NCBI GenBank assembly: GCA_038503035.1
Contig: JAVSML010024699.1
Location: forward strand, 1,331,755 to 1,395,754
DNA: 64,000 nucleotides
Direction of reading: 5' to 3'
Origin: Crocodylus rhombifer
Taxonomy: Eukaryota; Chordata; Crocodylia; Crocodylidae
Shown here piece by piece: positions 34,346-47,700 of this stretch (its first letter is position 1; each line of letters begins with the position of its first letter). Below the pieces are notes generated by a model, which had not been told where the DNA came from, searched no databases, and was given only the letters and a program-made list of their open reading frames with translations. The position numbers and the translations under genes are program-made.

Positions 34346-35633
34346 AAAGGTAGGAAATTCAAAGACAATAAAAGGAAAAACTTCTTCATGTAAGAAAGCT
34401 GGGTCAGATCATGTGATTAAACTGAGAAACTCACTACCACAGGAAGTCACTGGCATCAAGAACTTAAGATTCAAAAGAGGATGGGCTATTTATAAGGCTA
34501 TCAAGCAGTATCACAACAAAAATTTGGAAGGGCTATTCATCATTGTTTTTCAGGGTATAAACCAATCTCTAAACAGGATTCATTCTCATTTCTAATAAGT
34601 CACAGGAAAAAGTGGTCCTACATTTGCCTACCATCCTCTCAAACTTCTGGTGCTGGTCACGATCGGATTCAGTTCTGAACTATATAGATCTTACAGTTCC
34701 AGGGTCACATGGCAATTCCTGTTTCACGTGGGTTTACATTCTTCTTTTTCCTTGATTTTGAAACCCAAGTGTCAGACATCCAGTGAATCTGTCCAGATCT
34801 ACCCAGTTCCATTTCAGAGCCTTCTGAAATTTTACTTTTCTTGTGATTTTAATGGAAAAACATGATGTATATGTCTCTTATTAACCACTTTCTTCTCCTA
34901 TGGCATAATCTAAAAAATCCTAAAATAGAGAAGGATCCAGAAGCGAGGCTTTTTTTTCCCCTTACCTAAATCCTAAAGGGTTTAATTTAGTAGGCTGCTA
35001 TCCTGAGAATTCATAGCAGCCTACAATACAAAATGCAATTCAAAATGGCAATTGTCATCTGGCTATTCTTGGAAAAAGGGCTGTTCCAAAAATGAATCAA
35101 TTTAGCTTCGCTACACCTCCAGTGATATAAGCAAATACTTATCATTTGTATTTTCAGATAAGGAAAGTTTCATTGTTTAGAAGTTACATTATTAACCCAC
35201 ACTGACAGCAGGAATAAGACCCTAACCCATATCCACTTTAACTATATCATGTGCTCATTAGCAAATGATTGGGCAAATCTGTCTTGAATTTAGACTTCAA
35301 AGACAGAACAAAGGGCTTTTAGCTATAATGCATGCATGGCATACTATGGACACCAACATTTGTGTGCCAGTGACACATTATTACACAGTGACAACTTTCA
35401 ATTTGCACTCATTTTTCTCTGCTTCAGTTAGCTCACAATAGTATCACTTGCTGTGCAGTCAGTATTGATAAAATCTTCAGAAGGGGACTTTGACACCAAA
35501 GTACATATTGTTCCAGAACAGAAATGGATTTACGTTTTTTGTCTCTTTCATGATTTTCCATATGACAGGGCCTAATTAAGCAAGATATTACTGTTTAAAC
35601 ATCAAATTTCTCTCTCTCAGCCTCCCTCTTCCT

Positions 35634-35639
35634 TTTATT
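35634..35639 (-). terminator. SLC35D2: Candidate SLC35D2 poly(A) signal AATAAA
   Basis: AATAAA on the minus strand about 680 bases after the SLC35D2 stop; it would give a 3' UTR of roughly 0.7 kb. No strong GT-rich downstream element was seen, and other signals further away could be used. Confidence 0.35.
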
Positions 35640-36320
35640 TTGTCCAGCCACAGATAATCCATTTGTAATATCACAATTATGATAGGAAACTGTGATGTCA
35701 CAGAGGATGGCAGTTTAATTGGAAGTATTAGGCAGAAAGAACTGGTAAGAGGGAAAACTCTCTTTTCAAAAATTACTGAGTCATATCCTGAGTTCTTCAT
35801 TCAGTTTCATTCATTCCTTACACAAGCAACTCTCAGGGTCAAATTCAGCATTACCCTGTGCTTTGTTTAACTACTTCAGCTACTGCAGAGTGGGTGAAAT
35901 CTATTCTGATTCAAAAGTATTAAATATGCTAGGATAAACGAGTACATGAGATGCAGAGTCGTGGGTGAACTAAACCCCTTGGTTTTCAAAGGGTTCTTTG
36001 TCTGATGGAAACTGAGCAAGGACTTCTGGACTTTCGGTATCAAGCAGAATACAGAAAATCATAGCTAGCCAATGCCTTTGGACATACAGTTCAATATTGT
36101 TCAGTGCTGCAGGTTAGCTGTACAGCAAAAAAGTTCCACAAAAACACTCCTTGTGTATGAAAAGTTCTGAGTCTATGACGTGTCTATAATTTCAGTTGAG
36201 GTAGATTTTTTCTCATTTCAAATACATTCCTAAATGTTTTTTTTTCTCCTTTTTTAAAAAACTTTACAGCAGAGCTAGGCCAGCTTCTATCTTCACTGCT
36301 TTTCATGTCATTCACTTATG

Positions 36321-36423
36321 CTAGCTCTTTGAATCAAGCAGTGCATTTTCTTCATCAGGTGGCTGCTTAGGCTTGATGTTTCCTCTTAAGGTTAAAAATG
36401 AGTATCTTAGTCCTCCTGCCATA
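36321..36423 (-). CDS. SLC35D2: SLC35D2 coding exon 12 (C-terminus and stop)
   Basis: 103 nt including TAG at 36321-36323; acceptor TCTTCTTTAG. It encodes [13 protein letters not shown] then [20 protein letters not shown] and a final Ser (298-331). The cytosolic tail is hydrophilic and matches the human tail in length and outline (KPKP..EEN..LD.KS). Confidence 0.95.
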
Positions 36424-38735
36424 CTAAAGAAGAAAGAACAAACACAATGTCAGGGGTATTTGCAGTGGTAAAAATGACCATTTTATAGATCTATAGCAGC
36501 TTTGTTTCCAAAGGATTTTGAAGTGCTTTGCAGACTAAAAGCCAGATTCTTGGCTGTTGTGATTTAGAGAAGCTAATACCAGTGCTGATTTATATAAATT
36601 TGCCAATATGGCCCTGACTATTATAGGGAACTAAAATCAATGGGATTCACATAGGGTGGGATAGAGCAGCCAATAAGCACTGAAACTACAACAAACACTA
36701 AAGAAAAAAAGAGTAATGATTATTCTTCTTGAAACTACACCATGCTGGCGTCATGGTTTTGTAACAACTTGAAGGGAAGAGAATAACATTCAATCAATAT
36801 TCCCATGTCCTGCACCACTCAGATTTTCCTTGGATGTCTCTCAAGTTAGTGTTGGGTAGGCCCAACCCTGCTCATAAAAAATGAGCTCACATCCCTAAAG
36901 TAATAGCAGTAAATCTAAATTATCAAAATCCTACCATGATACCATACATGTGGAAATAAACATAAAAGTATATAATAAAAAATAAAACCAATTATATAGA
37001 ATTTTATATCCTGAAACAGCATATGGCAGATGTTTCAAAATGCCATTACCCAAAGTGGCTAACTGAAACAAATACCAAACTGTTCCTCACTGAGTCCTTA
37101 GTTTAGCAAATTTCACTCACCAAATATTCAGTCCTATGAAGTTTAAAAATGAGAATATGTAATCTCCACCAAACAACATTCCAATATAAGCGATGGATAC
37201 ATTCTGAAAAGAAAGCAAGTCATGTATTTACTGGAAGATGTTTTACCTTCTGGGAATTTAAACATCACAAAGTTAATTTGCTTTTGTCCATTTTCATGTA
37301 TTGGCCCCTTAAAACCTACTAAGATTATTTATAACCTATAAGCAATACCTATTAAATGTATTCCTTAAATATGATGAATTTACTAAAAGCTAATTTCGGT
37401 GCAAGTTTTTTGATTTTTTTTATGGATCAGAAATTCAATTTTATTATGATTTTCATGTATCTTATTTGCAGGCATATTTCCAACTCAGTCCAACCTCCCT
37501 TTTTCCAACTGTAAATCTCATCAATTGAACCATAACATTCTGATTTTTGCTTACAAGTGTGTAGAAGTGCTGGTATTCAGATTGGAACCAGCTGTTCAAA
37601 TGCAGGCATAAACCTGTACGTCCAAGAATGGGAACCACCTTCTGAAAAATTTTCTATAAAATGTTAAGACTCATTTCACTCCTAGTTTCCTGAAAATAGG
37701 TTTTCAAGAAAAGGACAAATATTTTAAACTAAAACAAAAGTTAATTTATTAGTTTTCTAAAAGGGTCACTGTCTTGCTTTGCAGATTTAAAAGACAGCCA
37801 AGCATGTAGCTATAATTTGGTGCAGATACAACTGTTAATTCAGAGACATCTTTAACTTAAAAAAAGAAATCCTACAGACAGACAGAAGGATAAAATGCTA
37901 AGTGGTGTACTATGCTGTTTTAGTGTCTAGCATGATTATTAATAACCCCATATTTACTGGGACGCAGAATCAGAAAGTACTTTCCAAAACTGAAAAAGGA
38001 AATTTTCAATACGTAAATTAGAAACTCAAAGGTAAAGATAACATGTCCTAAATGAAAGCTAACCTCAAGCAATTTACACTTAAATTGCACTAAGCAACTG
38101 TGTTTACCTTCTACCTCCCATAAGATCAGAGTGCACATATGCATTTACCACAGAGCAGCTAACATGCGTGTAACAGGGGGCCTTCTCAGGGCCAGTCCTC
38201 CATTGGCCCGCCCAGCTGTTCCTGGACTAACTGCCTGCCTCATTCACCTGCCATGCCCTGTTGTTTCATAATTGGTTCTAATTAGGCGGGAGGCTGCCCC
38301 TTCCTGCCCCGATGCCAGGGGGCACTCTCTGCGGCTCCAATCCTCCCCTACACCACAGCCCAAGCCTCGCAGATGGCATCCAGGTGACACAGTGCTCCCG
38401 GCCTACAGCCAGAACAAGCTTAGGCCTCATTGTCAGGCCTGATTCATTCATGCACTCATACAGCCCACCTCTTACTAGGGCCTCTCACGCGCCAACCCTT
38501 CTCATAGGTTCTCTCTCATGCATTGACAACTTATATACTGCCTTGCTCCCTCTTGGAGAAGCCCCCTTAAGCCATAGCCTTTATCTAGCACACACCTTGG
38601 GTGGCAGACATACTGTCTTTTGGGCATCTCCTGAAACCAAAGGGGTAGCGGCCAGCCAATTACCCAACCTGGACCAAGCCTGCCTTGGCCCCTCCCAGGG
38701 CAACTCTATACACACACTCACAAACACACACACAC

Positions 38736-38775
<40 letters not shown>

Positions 38776-41700
38776 GGCTCCCAGCACTTTGGTTTCCCCC
38801 CCTTCACTGGGGCTATGGGGCTTCCCTCCCCAGTGGAGGCTCAGGTGGCTGTAGCTGTGCCTGGCCCTGATTTCTACCCACACTGATGTGAGGGCTAGGG
38901 ATTATTGAGGCACCCCGACCTGCCTTCCACCCCGGTGGTAACGGCCTGGTATTTCCTGAGGATTCCCATGCCACTGGGAGCTTCACTAGACCCACTCCCG
39001 GCAGGGTGCAGTTTATGTAATGCCCAGGACCATGAGCCTCCTGCTCCTACCTGCAGCTGTCCCATTAAGCAGTTCAGCCAGGCAATGTTTCTGCCTGCTC
39101 TGTCAGCAGCGATCTGCTCTGTTTATATAGGCAGCCAGTGTCTCAAAATGACTGCTGCAATCAAGCACCTGCTCGCTGTCTGGTTCAGCCCTTAAAATGG
39201 CAGGCACCAACAGTGCCCTGCCATATGTGGTAAGTCACTGCCCCTTTCTGCTCCACATTAAATGGTCTGTATGTCCACACCCTTAGGTCTTATCCACACT
39301 GCACTGATATTATTGTAAACTGTCTGTGTTAAATCAGTTCAAAAGGCTGTCTGGACAGTCCAATTTCAGTTTAAGCAAGGCTCATTTTGATTTTGATGAA
39401 GACAATTCTTAATCAGTTTAATGTAAACTAAGATAAGTTACTAAAATCAGAGTATCCAAACAAGGGCTTGCATTAGGCCAACTAAAAATAGCTAAAATCA
39501 CATATTTGACTAAACCAGAATGACTTTTACATGTAGACAAAACCTGAGTTACATCATCAAGAAAATATCCTGATTTCCCTAGTGTGGATCTCCTGCACTG
39601 CAAAATATTGCATTGCCACCTAGATGCAGGGTAAATCTTTATTAGGGCTGCGTGAAATGGGCCCTATTTGATTCAGATTCAGCCCGAATAGGGGACAGTG
39701 ATTCAATCTGTTGATTTGGATCACTGAACCTGATTCAATTCGGCCGCATCTGAATCTGAAGATTCAATGCTAATTCGGTGAATAAGCAATTCGGACACAG
39801 GCACAGCTTTAAAAGTTTTTTTCTACATACCTTGAGGTAGCAGTGCAGCTCATGATTGCTGCAATGCTGGGGCAGATGAAGCATCCCACTGGAGCAGGGG
39901 AGTCTCCAGAGTGCTTGGCAGTGAACCCGGAAGTGGACTGCAAGTACCCATGCCCCCCCCCAGCTCAGCGATCAGCCACAGGGGGACCCCGGGTGCCCCC
40001 CCAGACCCAGGAGGCACCAGTCCCTGGGGAGGGGGGCCAGGAAGTGGTTCTGGTCCACTTCCAGGTCTGCTGCTGAGTCCACTGGGGAGCCCCCTGTGCT
40101 TTTGTAAGATGCTGTATCAGCCCCAGCATCACAGCATTCAGAGCCTCTGCTACCTAGAGGTATGTATAAAACACATTTAAAACTGTCTCTATGTCCAAAT
40201 TGCTGAATCTGTCTGAATCTTTCCGAATCAATTTGGAGGGTTCTCAAATTGATTTGGAGAGATTAAAGAGTCCTCTGATTCAATTCAGATTCAAAGATTT
40301 GGCCACCAAATAGGGTCAAATCTCTGTTGAATCAAATCAGGGACCAAAGCTTTGCACAGCCCTAGTCTTTATGTTGAGTTCCATGCAAATACAGCCAGCC
40401 ATTTTAAAACATATTCAAGACACCTGTGAACTGAAGACTCTACATTGTCCATTTCAATATTCCCATTTCTCTTTTGCCTTTTACAACTTACTTTAATAGC
40501 ACCAACCACCGCTGTTGTAAGTGCAGAATTGTAGTGACTGCACAGGACTGTAGAATACATTAAGAGAAACCTGAAGTAGGCAGACAAATCTTAGTAAGTC
40601 CATTACATGTGAATCTATTACGTAAGTAAACACCATAAAATAATGACATTTCCTGTTACACTAAAATAAAATGTTATCTAGTTATAAAGTTTTAAAATAA
40701 AGAATATTTGCTTGACATGGAGTTTTGTTAAGTACCCTACAGAGTAGCTCTTTAAGGAGAAAAATGTGCCACTTTTTCTTGTGTGGCATTTATATCTGTA
40801 TCCAACTTGTACCACTTATACATGGGGAGAAAGAACTTCTAAGAGGTGCTGAAAATCTTCTTCAGTTATAAATACCAATATGAGTTGAGGATGGATCAGT
40901 AACATTCAGAGGTGCTCAGAACTGTAAGTGATCAACAGTTCACAGGTGGATGAGAATAGGATGGGTTTCAATACGGACAAGTGCAAGGTGTTGCACCTGG
41001 GGAGGAAGAACCAGCAGCATACCTACAGGCTGGGGAACTCCCTTCTCGTCGGCACAGAGGCAGAAAAGGATCTTGGAATCATTATTGATTCCAAGATGAA
41101 TATGGGCCGCCAATGTGGGGATGCGGTTAGGAAGGCTAACCACACTATGTCATGAATCCACGGATGCATCACAAGCAGGTGATCCTCCCCCTGTCCAATA
41201 CAATATTGGTCAGGCCGCAGATGGAGAACTACATCCAGATCTGGGCAGTGCACTTCAGGAGGGATGTGGACAACATGGAGAGGGTCCAAAGGAGGGCCAC
41301 TCGCGTGATCAGGGGGCAGCAGGGCAGGCGCTACGAGGAGAGGCTAAAGGACCTGAACCTGTTCAGCCTCCAAGTAAGAAGGCTGAGAGGGGATATGGTG
41401 GCTGCCTACAAACTTGCCAAGGGGGACCAGCAGGCTATGGGCTGTTCCCCCGAGCACTACTAAGGTAACAAGGAACAATGGCCATAAGTTGACTGAGAGT
41501 CAATTCAGGGTAGATATCAGGAGGCACTACTTTACTTTCAGGGTGGCTAGGAGCTGGAACCAATTTCCAAGGGAAGTGGTGCTCGCCCCTATCCTGGGGG
41601 TCTTCAGAAGGAAGCTAGCTAGACAGCCACCTAGCTGGGGTCATTTGGCCCCAGCATCCTTTCCTGCCCATGGGAGGGGGTTGGACTAGATGATCTGCTT

Positions 41701-44700
41701 AGGTCCCTTCCGACCCTACCAACTATGAAACAAGGATCCTGGTTTTCTCTAATAAATAAAATCCCTAATTTTTGGATTAAAAAAATAATCCCAAATCCAC
41801 ATTTTTCCGTGATTAAAATGAAACATCACTAATATACAGATAGAGAGATATCTATATATTAGTAGACACATAAGTAGATATATCTATATATTAGTGGTGT
41901 TTCATTTTAATCACAGAAAAATATATCTATATTAGTGGTGTTTCATTTTAATCATTGAAAAACGTGGATTTGGGAGATTTTTTTTTTTGTCAGAGAAAAC
42001 CAGGATCCCTGGTGATCAATATTTTACAGGAGGCTTCAACTCCTCTTGTCCCTTTAAAGTATATCTACCTTCTGGGAAAAAAGCAACTCTAAAAAGGACA
42101 CTGTACGATTACTGTTTTGTTTATTTCATTGGCTCTACACCAAATTTGTTCAAAATACAAGTAAAAAGAAAAAAGTTCTTTCTAAATATCATCTGCTCAA
42201 GCCCTATCTGAGATGTGAATCAGGTTGCGTTCTCTATACGCTATCTCGCCACCAGTAACACAAATGACATTATTTAAAATTAGCTGACACTTGGGTTGAT
42301 AATGTGTGAGAGAGAATAGAATCCAGCTGGCTTTTCTAGCCTTCTTTGGCTCTGCAATGCTAACTGTATTTTTTTATTGTTATTCATCATTTTATAGAGT
42401 CCAAGTTGTGCCAGGTACTTCAAAGAGCAAATACACAGAAAGACACCCTAGCCTACCGACCTTACAATCTATTAACTGCAGGGAGAGAAACTCATGGAAC
42501 TGAAAGAGACAAATAAGAGAGATTTAATAAAAAGGTAACACTTTTCTAACCAATACATTTTTAAGGACAATAAAAATTGTTTGGATCCAGTCCCTTGTCA
42601 TTAAACATCTCCTGAGAGTCTCTCTCCCATATTTTAATAAAGCACATTCTCTTAGAAATTTCCATAGACCTACTTTGAGGATTTTACTTTGAGATTCAAA
42701 ATAATAGTAGCCCAAACATTGACATTTGTCAAACTATATTCTTACCCCAACAAGCAGGAAAGAAGAAATTGAAAGAGAAATAAAAAATTTGTCCAGTGCT
42801 TGAAATCTGTGGCCTATAAAAAAAAGCAAATATATGATTAGATGCTATATGATTAAAAGCGTATATACATACATGGAGAATATGTCTAAAATGAAAATAT
42901 GAAAAAATACTAAGATACTTACTGGAATTATGAAGGGTCAATATTCATACTGGAAACAATTTACAAATTTAACTCAGTAAATAACAAGTTAATGGTACGA
43001 ACAAGTTACAAATTTAGTTTATTTGTAAAACAGTTTTCAATTGCCTCTGTCATTACTTAACTGTAGAAGACTGATATGGTAAAATGTGTCTGGAAAGCAC
43101 CATGCAACCAGTGAATACTAATTTACACTTCAGACAAATTAGTGATTTGAACACCCATTTATGCATAGAGTTGATATTGTATATCATTTATATATAGCAA
43201 AGCAGTCTTTACAGTAACGTTAGTAAAAAGCTATAAAAATAAATCTCTTCCCCTCAGAATTGTATCTATTACAAATAAAAGGACTGTTAGTCTACAGATT
43301 TTAGGGTCTGATCCTGTATCTACTGAAGTCAAAGAGATCTTTATTACAGTTTTCAATGAATATTCAGCATCTTTGCAGACACAAACAAGGGGCTTCTTAA
43401 GTGGATTTACAGCATGCAAGAAACAAGAATTTTTGTGGGTGATAGTTTTTACTGGACTTACACAGGCTTTCAAATGCAGGGTACCTAAAGAAGAATGCAC
43501 TGCAACCATGAAGCTGATCCAATAAAGGATATCATCCACAAAAATCCTTTCCTTTCATGTATTTCTTGAACTATCAGGGTTACAACATCACCCCTTTACT
43601 GCATGTTGTAATTTGGGAATTCATGAACGTTCATGGAAATTTGAGATTTATTTAGCTCTGCATAATTGTGATTTGCCAATAGTGGAGTATAAAAGGTAAA
43701 GAAGGTATACAATTGAGCCTCTACTTTTTGCAAACCAGACCCCAAATTATTTGGCTGTAGTGGCTGATGGGAGTAAACAATTTGGTTGATCATCTACCTT
43801 TTCAAAAAACCATTATATTATGCAAAGCCTTAGGTAAGGATGGTTAGCTTAACACCATCTTCACATACAAGTATTGAGCAACATTTTCTTTTTACTGCAA
43901 AAACAAGAATGTGTGTGTGTCTTTAAGAAGCCTTCATTCAGCTCCCTGAAAATAGAAACTTGTAAAAAGAGACATCAGAACACTCCTTCATTCTAACAAA
44001 AGTAGTTGGCAACATGGAGGGAAAGGTCTATTTCAAATATTTCATTTATCACATTAATTAAGAAGTTAAAACATCATATTGAAGACTGTTTCTTGTGAAA
44101 GAGGATAACAGAAATCAAAATTATACATTGGCAACTATTATGTTAAGTCACTTTCCCCCCTGTTGACCACTGAGACTACTTCCAGCACCCAAACCAGATA
44201 GTTTAAATGATCGAATATGCAGCCATAAAAAAACTGGAATCATGACTGTTACAAAGAAGCATCAAAGAGATTTCACTTTCTCTCTTTTTTTTTTCAGTTC
44301 ACTTTCTCAGAGTAAGATGTGCTAATAATCATCCAGCACGGCTATGGACAAATGACTGACTGAGACACTCACAGACAGCATTGTTTATGAGATGCTCTAT
44401 TTTATCAACTCTGCACTAGTCATGGGAAGTGGAAAAAAATTTCCTCCATTACCCAGACTGAATATAAATATTTTGGTTGGCACTGCCCATCACAGCAGAG
44501 ACTCTATACTGCTCACGATGGACTGAAGTGCAAACCCTGATGAGATAGCAGAAATACAATAAAAACTCCTGTTATCTGAGAATCAGCTAAATTAAAGGTA
44601 TTATTTACACTAATCTAAAAATCATTCAACAGTTTCTCTGCATTTTCTGTTATTTTAATTACCGCATAGATACTGACCACATAAGAAGCTAATTGCGCAG

Positions 44701-47700
44701 TGGCCGAATAATACTGCACAGTAGAGCACCACATCACCAACAGTACCAGTACACTACTGCACAGTAGTGTCACTAAAAAGGTGTTCACCAGCACTACTGT
44801 GCAGTAACTCCAGTTACTGTGCATTTATTTAGTATTTGATTATACAAGTGCTAAATAAATGTCCAGTACCACTGTGCAGTAGTGTCTCGTGTAGATGCGG
44901 CCATTGGGTTTCCTCTCCAAAAGTAATGGGACTTAATACTAATAGATTAAATTAAATGTATTCTCAGTAGCTGTGATAGATTTGTTGTGGTTTTCTTTTC
45001 GTTTTAAAAAAAAAACAAAAAGATCATTGAATTGCTTTTGAGAAGTGCCAGATAAACATCCCAGGACAATGAAATCCTTCCTCTGACCAGCGTATAACCA
45101 CAGCAGTAAACTTCCTTGTGCACTGCCACTGAAATGCCTCCACCCTTTCAGTCTTCTATAGTTAAACCCTATTACCATGTAAAAATTTGCGCCTCTGCTG
45201 AAAACACAAACAAGGCTGTTTGATATGCTTTTGAAATAGACAATAGTTCACTAAACTAAACTGAGGCTACAAGATGATATTTCACACAGAGGACAGAACT
45301 TCACCATAGTAATGACAGTATTTTAAAAATACACCGATATAAAAATGTCACGGCCTGTTCAGTGCACAACAGCACGTAACTGGTAAATATTAACTAAAAG
45401 GGAACTACTGAAAGAAGCAATGGCCACCTATACACAAGTGCAGAGGTTGCTCCAATGCACTGGAATTCTAGTGTGGTGAAGGAGCAGACTTGATTAATAG
45501 AGCCTGCTGGAGTGTGGTAACTGCTGTGCTCCAGCAGCTACCTGCATCTCGTGTCCCTGCACTTAAGGTGGCAGGGGGACTTGAACAGGTATGCTTATTC
45601 GACAAGCTTTCGTTCCACCACCCCCACCACAATTTTTAAGTGCAGAGACACTAATATATGAGACACGATGGTGCTTTAAATAAGCTCTCGGAGCCGCTCT
45701 AATTAAAGTGCTACCCCCTTCCACTCCCACAGCTTGTGTAAAAGTACCCAAGGACTACTACCTATAGGCTCTTTCTTCTGAAGGTAAAATCCACATACAG
45801 AAGAAAAACTGCCTTTTAAAAAAATCCGTAAAGTAGGGTGTGTCTACACGAGATGCTTTACTACGCAATAAACTAACCTACTGCGCAGTAAAGCAGCACC
45901 GTCTACACGTGTGCAACATTTACTGCACAGTAAATTTGTCTACTGCATAGTTGGCTACCACCTGTATATACACGTAGTAGATTTACTGCATAGTAGCACA
46001 TGTGTAGACAGCTGACTGGGAGCAAATTGCTCCTAGTCAGCGCAAAGAGCAGGGGGCAGGGAATTGCCCAGGGCAGTCCCAGCCTCCACTCCAATCTCAG
46101 AGCCAAGGCTGGGCAGGAGTCAACTGCCTGGGACAGGAATCTGCTCCCCTAGAGCCCAGACTTTACTCTGATGTCCCCTGCCAGGCTGGGGCTGGCCCCT
46201 GGGGGAGCCTGCAGTTCCCCCCACCCCCTTGGCTGACGTAGGAGGGGCAGAAGAGGCCAGGAATAGCCCTGCACTTAACTGCTCCAGTCAGAAGCAAATT
46301 TGCTCCCCAGGGGCACAAATGTAGATGCGCTCCAAAAAAATACTGCATATTTTACTGTACAGTAAGCTAATAGAGCATTAATAGCATGTGCACATGCACC
46401 TGCACAGTCAAATAAGAGCACTCTCTTATCACTCTAACATTAAATGTGAAAACGATACAATATGGTGTAGATTTATTTTTTCTTTTTTAAGGAGAGAAAG
46501 TGCATTTACAGTTTTATTAATCATCTTTTATGTTGTTAAAATGAATAGCCAATATTTCTGGTTGGGTGAAGAAATAAACAGCCAGAATATACTAAGTAAC
46601 ATTTTCTGCACCCTGCTGAAATTAATTCAGATCAGTAAGCTATAAATTTGGAGAATGTTGCTAGCACAGTTTACTCCTAGGACCTCTGAGTACATAACAT
46701 GCACATAAAGTAAGATAATGTGGAAATTTGAGAAGAGGCTGCTTACTTGCTGTAGGTCTCCAGTAGAGAAACTGATAATAACCGTTGGAATCACCATAAA
46801 AAAAGCATTATAGAAAAGGACTCCATATTTCCCCAGCTCCTATGAAATATGAAACAGACCTTTTGGAGATTTGAAGCATGTTAGGCAATAACAACGTAAC
46901 CACTGCTCTGGTGGTCTATTTATGACTAGGCATAACTCAGGCATAACTCAGTGCAGCACAACTGAAATAACAGAATCACAATCTTTACACTTAAAGCCTT
47001 TAATCACTGTGATGAACTACCATTTCACTCAGCATGTCTGCACACTCAGTTCTGTACTGCCTCATGTTCAGGGGTATATAGTCTCAATCACAGAGCTAGA
47101 ACTTTAATTAAGTCCATATCCTGAACTGCTTCGTGTTGACAGCTGGTGAATTCTGGAATGTAGCCTGGTGTAGCTGGGCTTTGGAAGAACCACCAGATCT
47201 TGTACAGGGTAAGGACTCAGGAGTAGCCTGAGCTAGTATGCAAATTACACTTTGTTAGGATTGGGAGACCTACACAGCACGATGAGCATGTGATGGTAGC
47301 ACATATAGACAGACACTTGCTAGCTAAAAGGTACCTAGCAAGAGTAAAAATAGTAATGAAGGCATGGCACTATTGGCTTCAGCATGGGATGGCAACTAAT
47401 GTACAGCCCTAACAAGAGACCAGTTTTGAGCTCATACTGCTGTGTTTTCACTACTCTTGTTATATGCATGGAGCAAGCTCTTGATCCAGCATGTGGGGGG
47501 TGGAAGGGAAAGGAAGGGGGACTGTGGGCCCAATGCAGTCCATGGGGCTGGCTCCACACCACTATTTCAACCTGTGGACTTGTCCTCCTGGAGCCAGAGG
47601 AGTTTGACACCCTTGACATAATATAATACCATGCTCCACTCCGCTATTAAGGGTGAACTGGGTAAAAGTCAAATATATTAATTCCTTCTATGCAGCCTGA

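Larger units (their letters stand above)
26961..36320. other. Intergenic region between SLC35D2 and HSD17B3
   Basis: Includes the presumed SLC35D2 3' UTR (about 35634-36320), a cluster of four hAT elements (29.6-34.3 kb) and an LTR-like block. 27.0-28.4, 31.6-32.9 and 34.4-35.6 kb show no gene or identifiable element. Confidence 0.65.
37204..40491. other. SLC35D2 intron 10
   Basis: Holds the GC-rich LTR-like block, the CA repeat and hAT copy 2. A possible further MITE with ends like TTATCCACACTGCAC / GTGCAGGAGATCCACAC lies at about 39293-39597. Confidence 0.6.
42814..46746. other. SLC35D2 intron 8
   Basis: 42.8-44.6 kb shows nothing recognisable; 44.65-46.4 kb is filled by three MITEs of families 2 and 3. 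Confidence 0.65.

Noticed and set aside
38312..38854. 180-codon open frame on the plus strand
   Set aside because: Low-complexity His/Thr repeat from the CA microsatellite and GC-rich DNA; opposite strand to the host gene.
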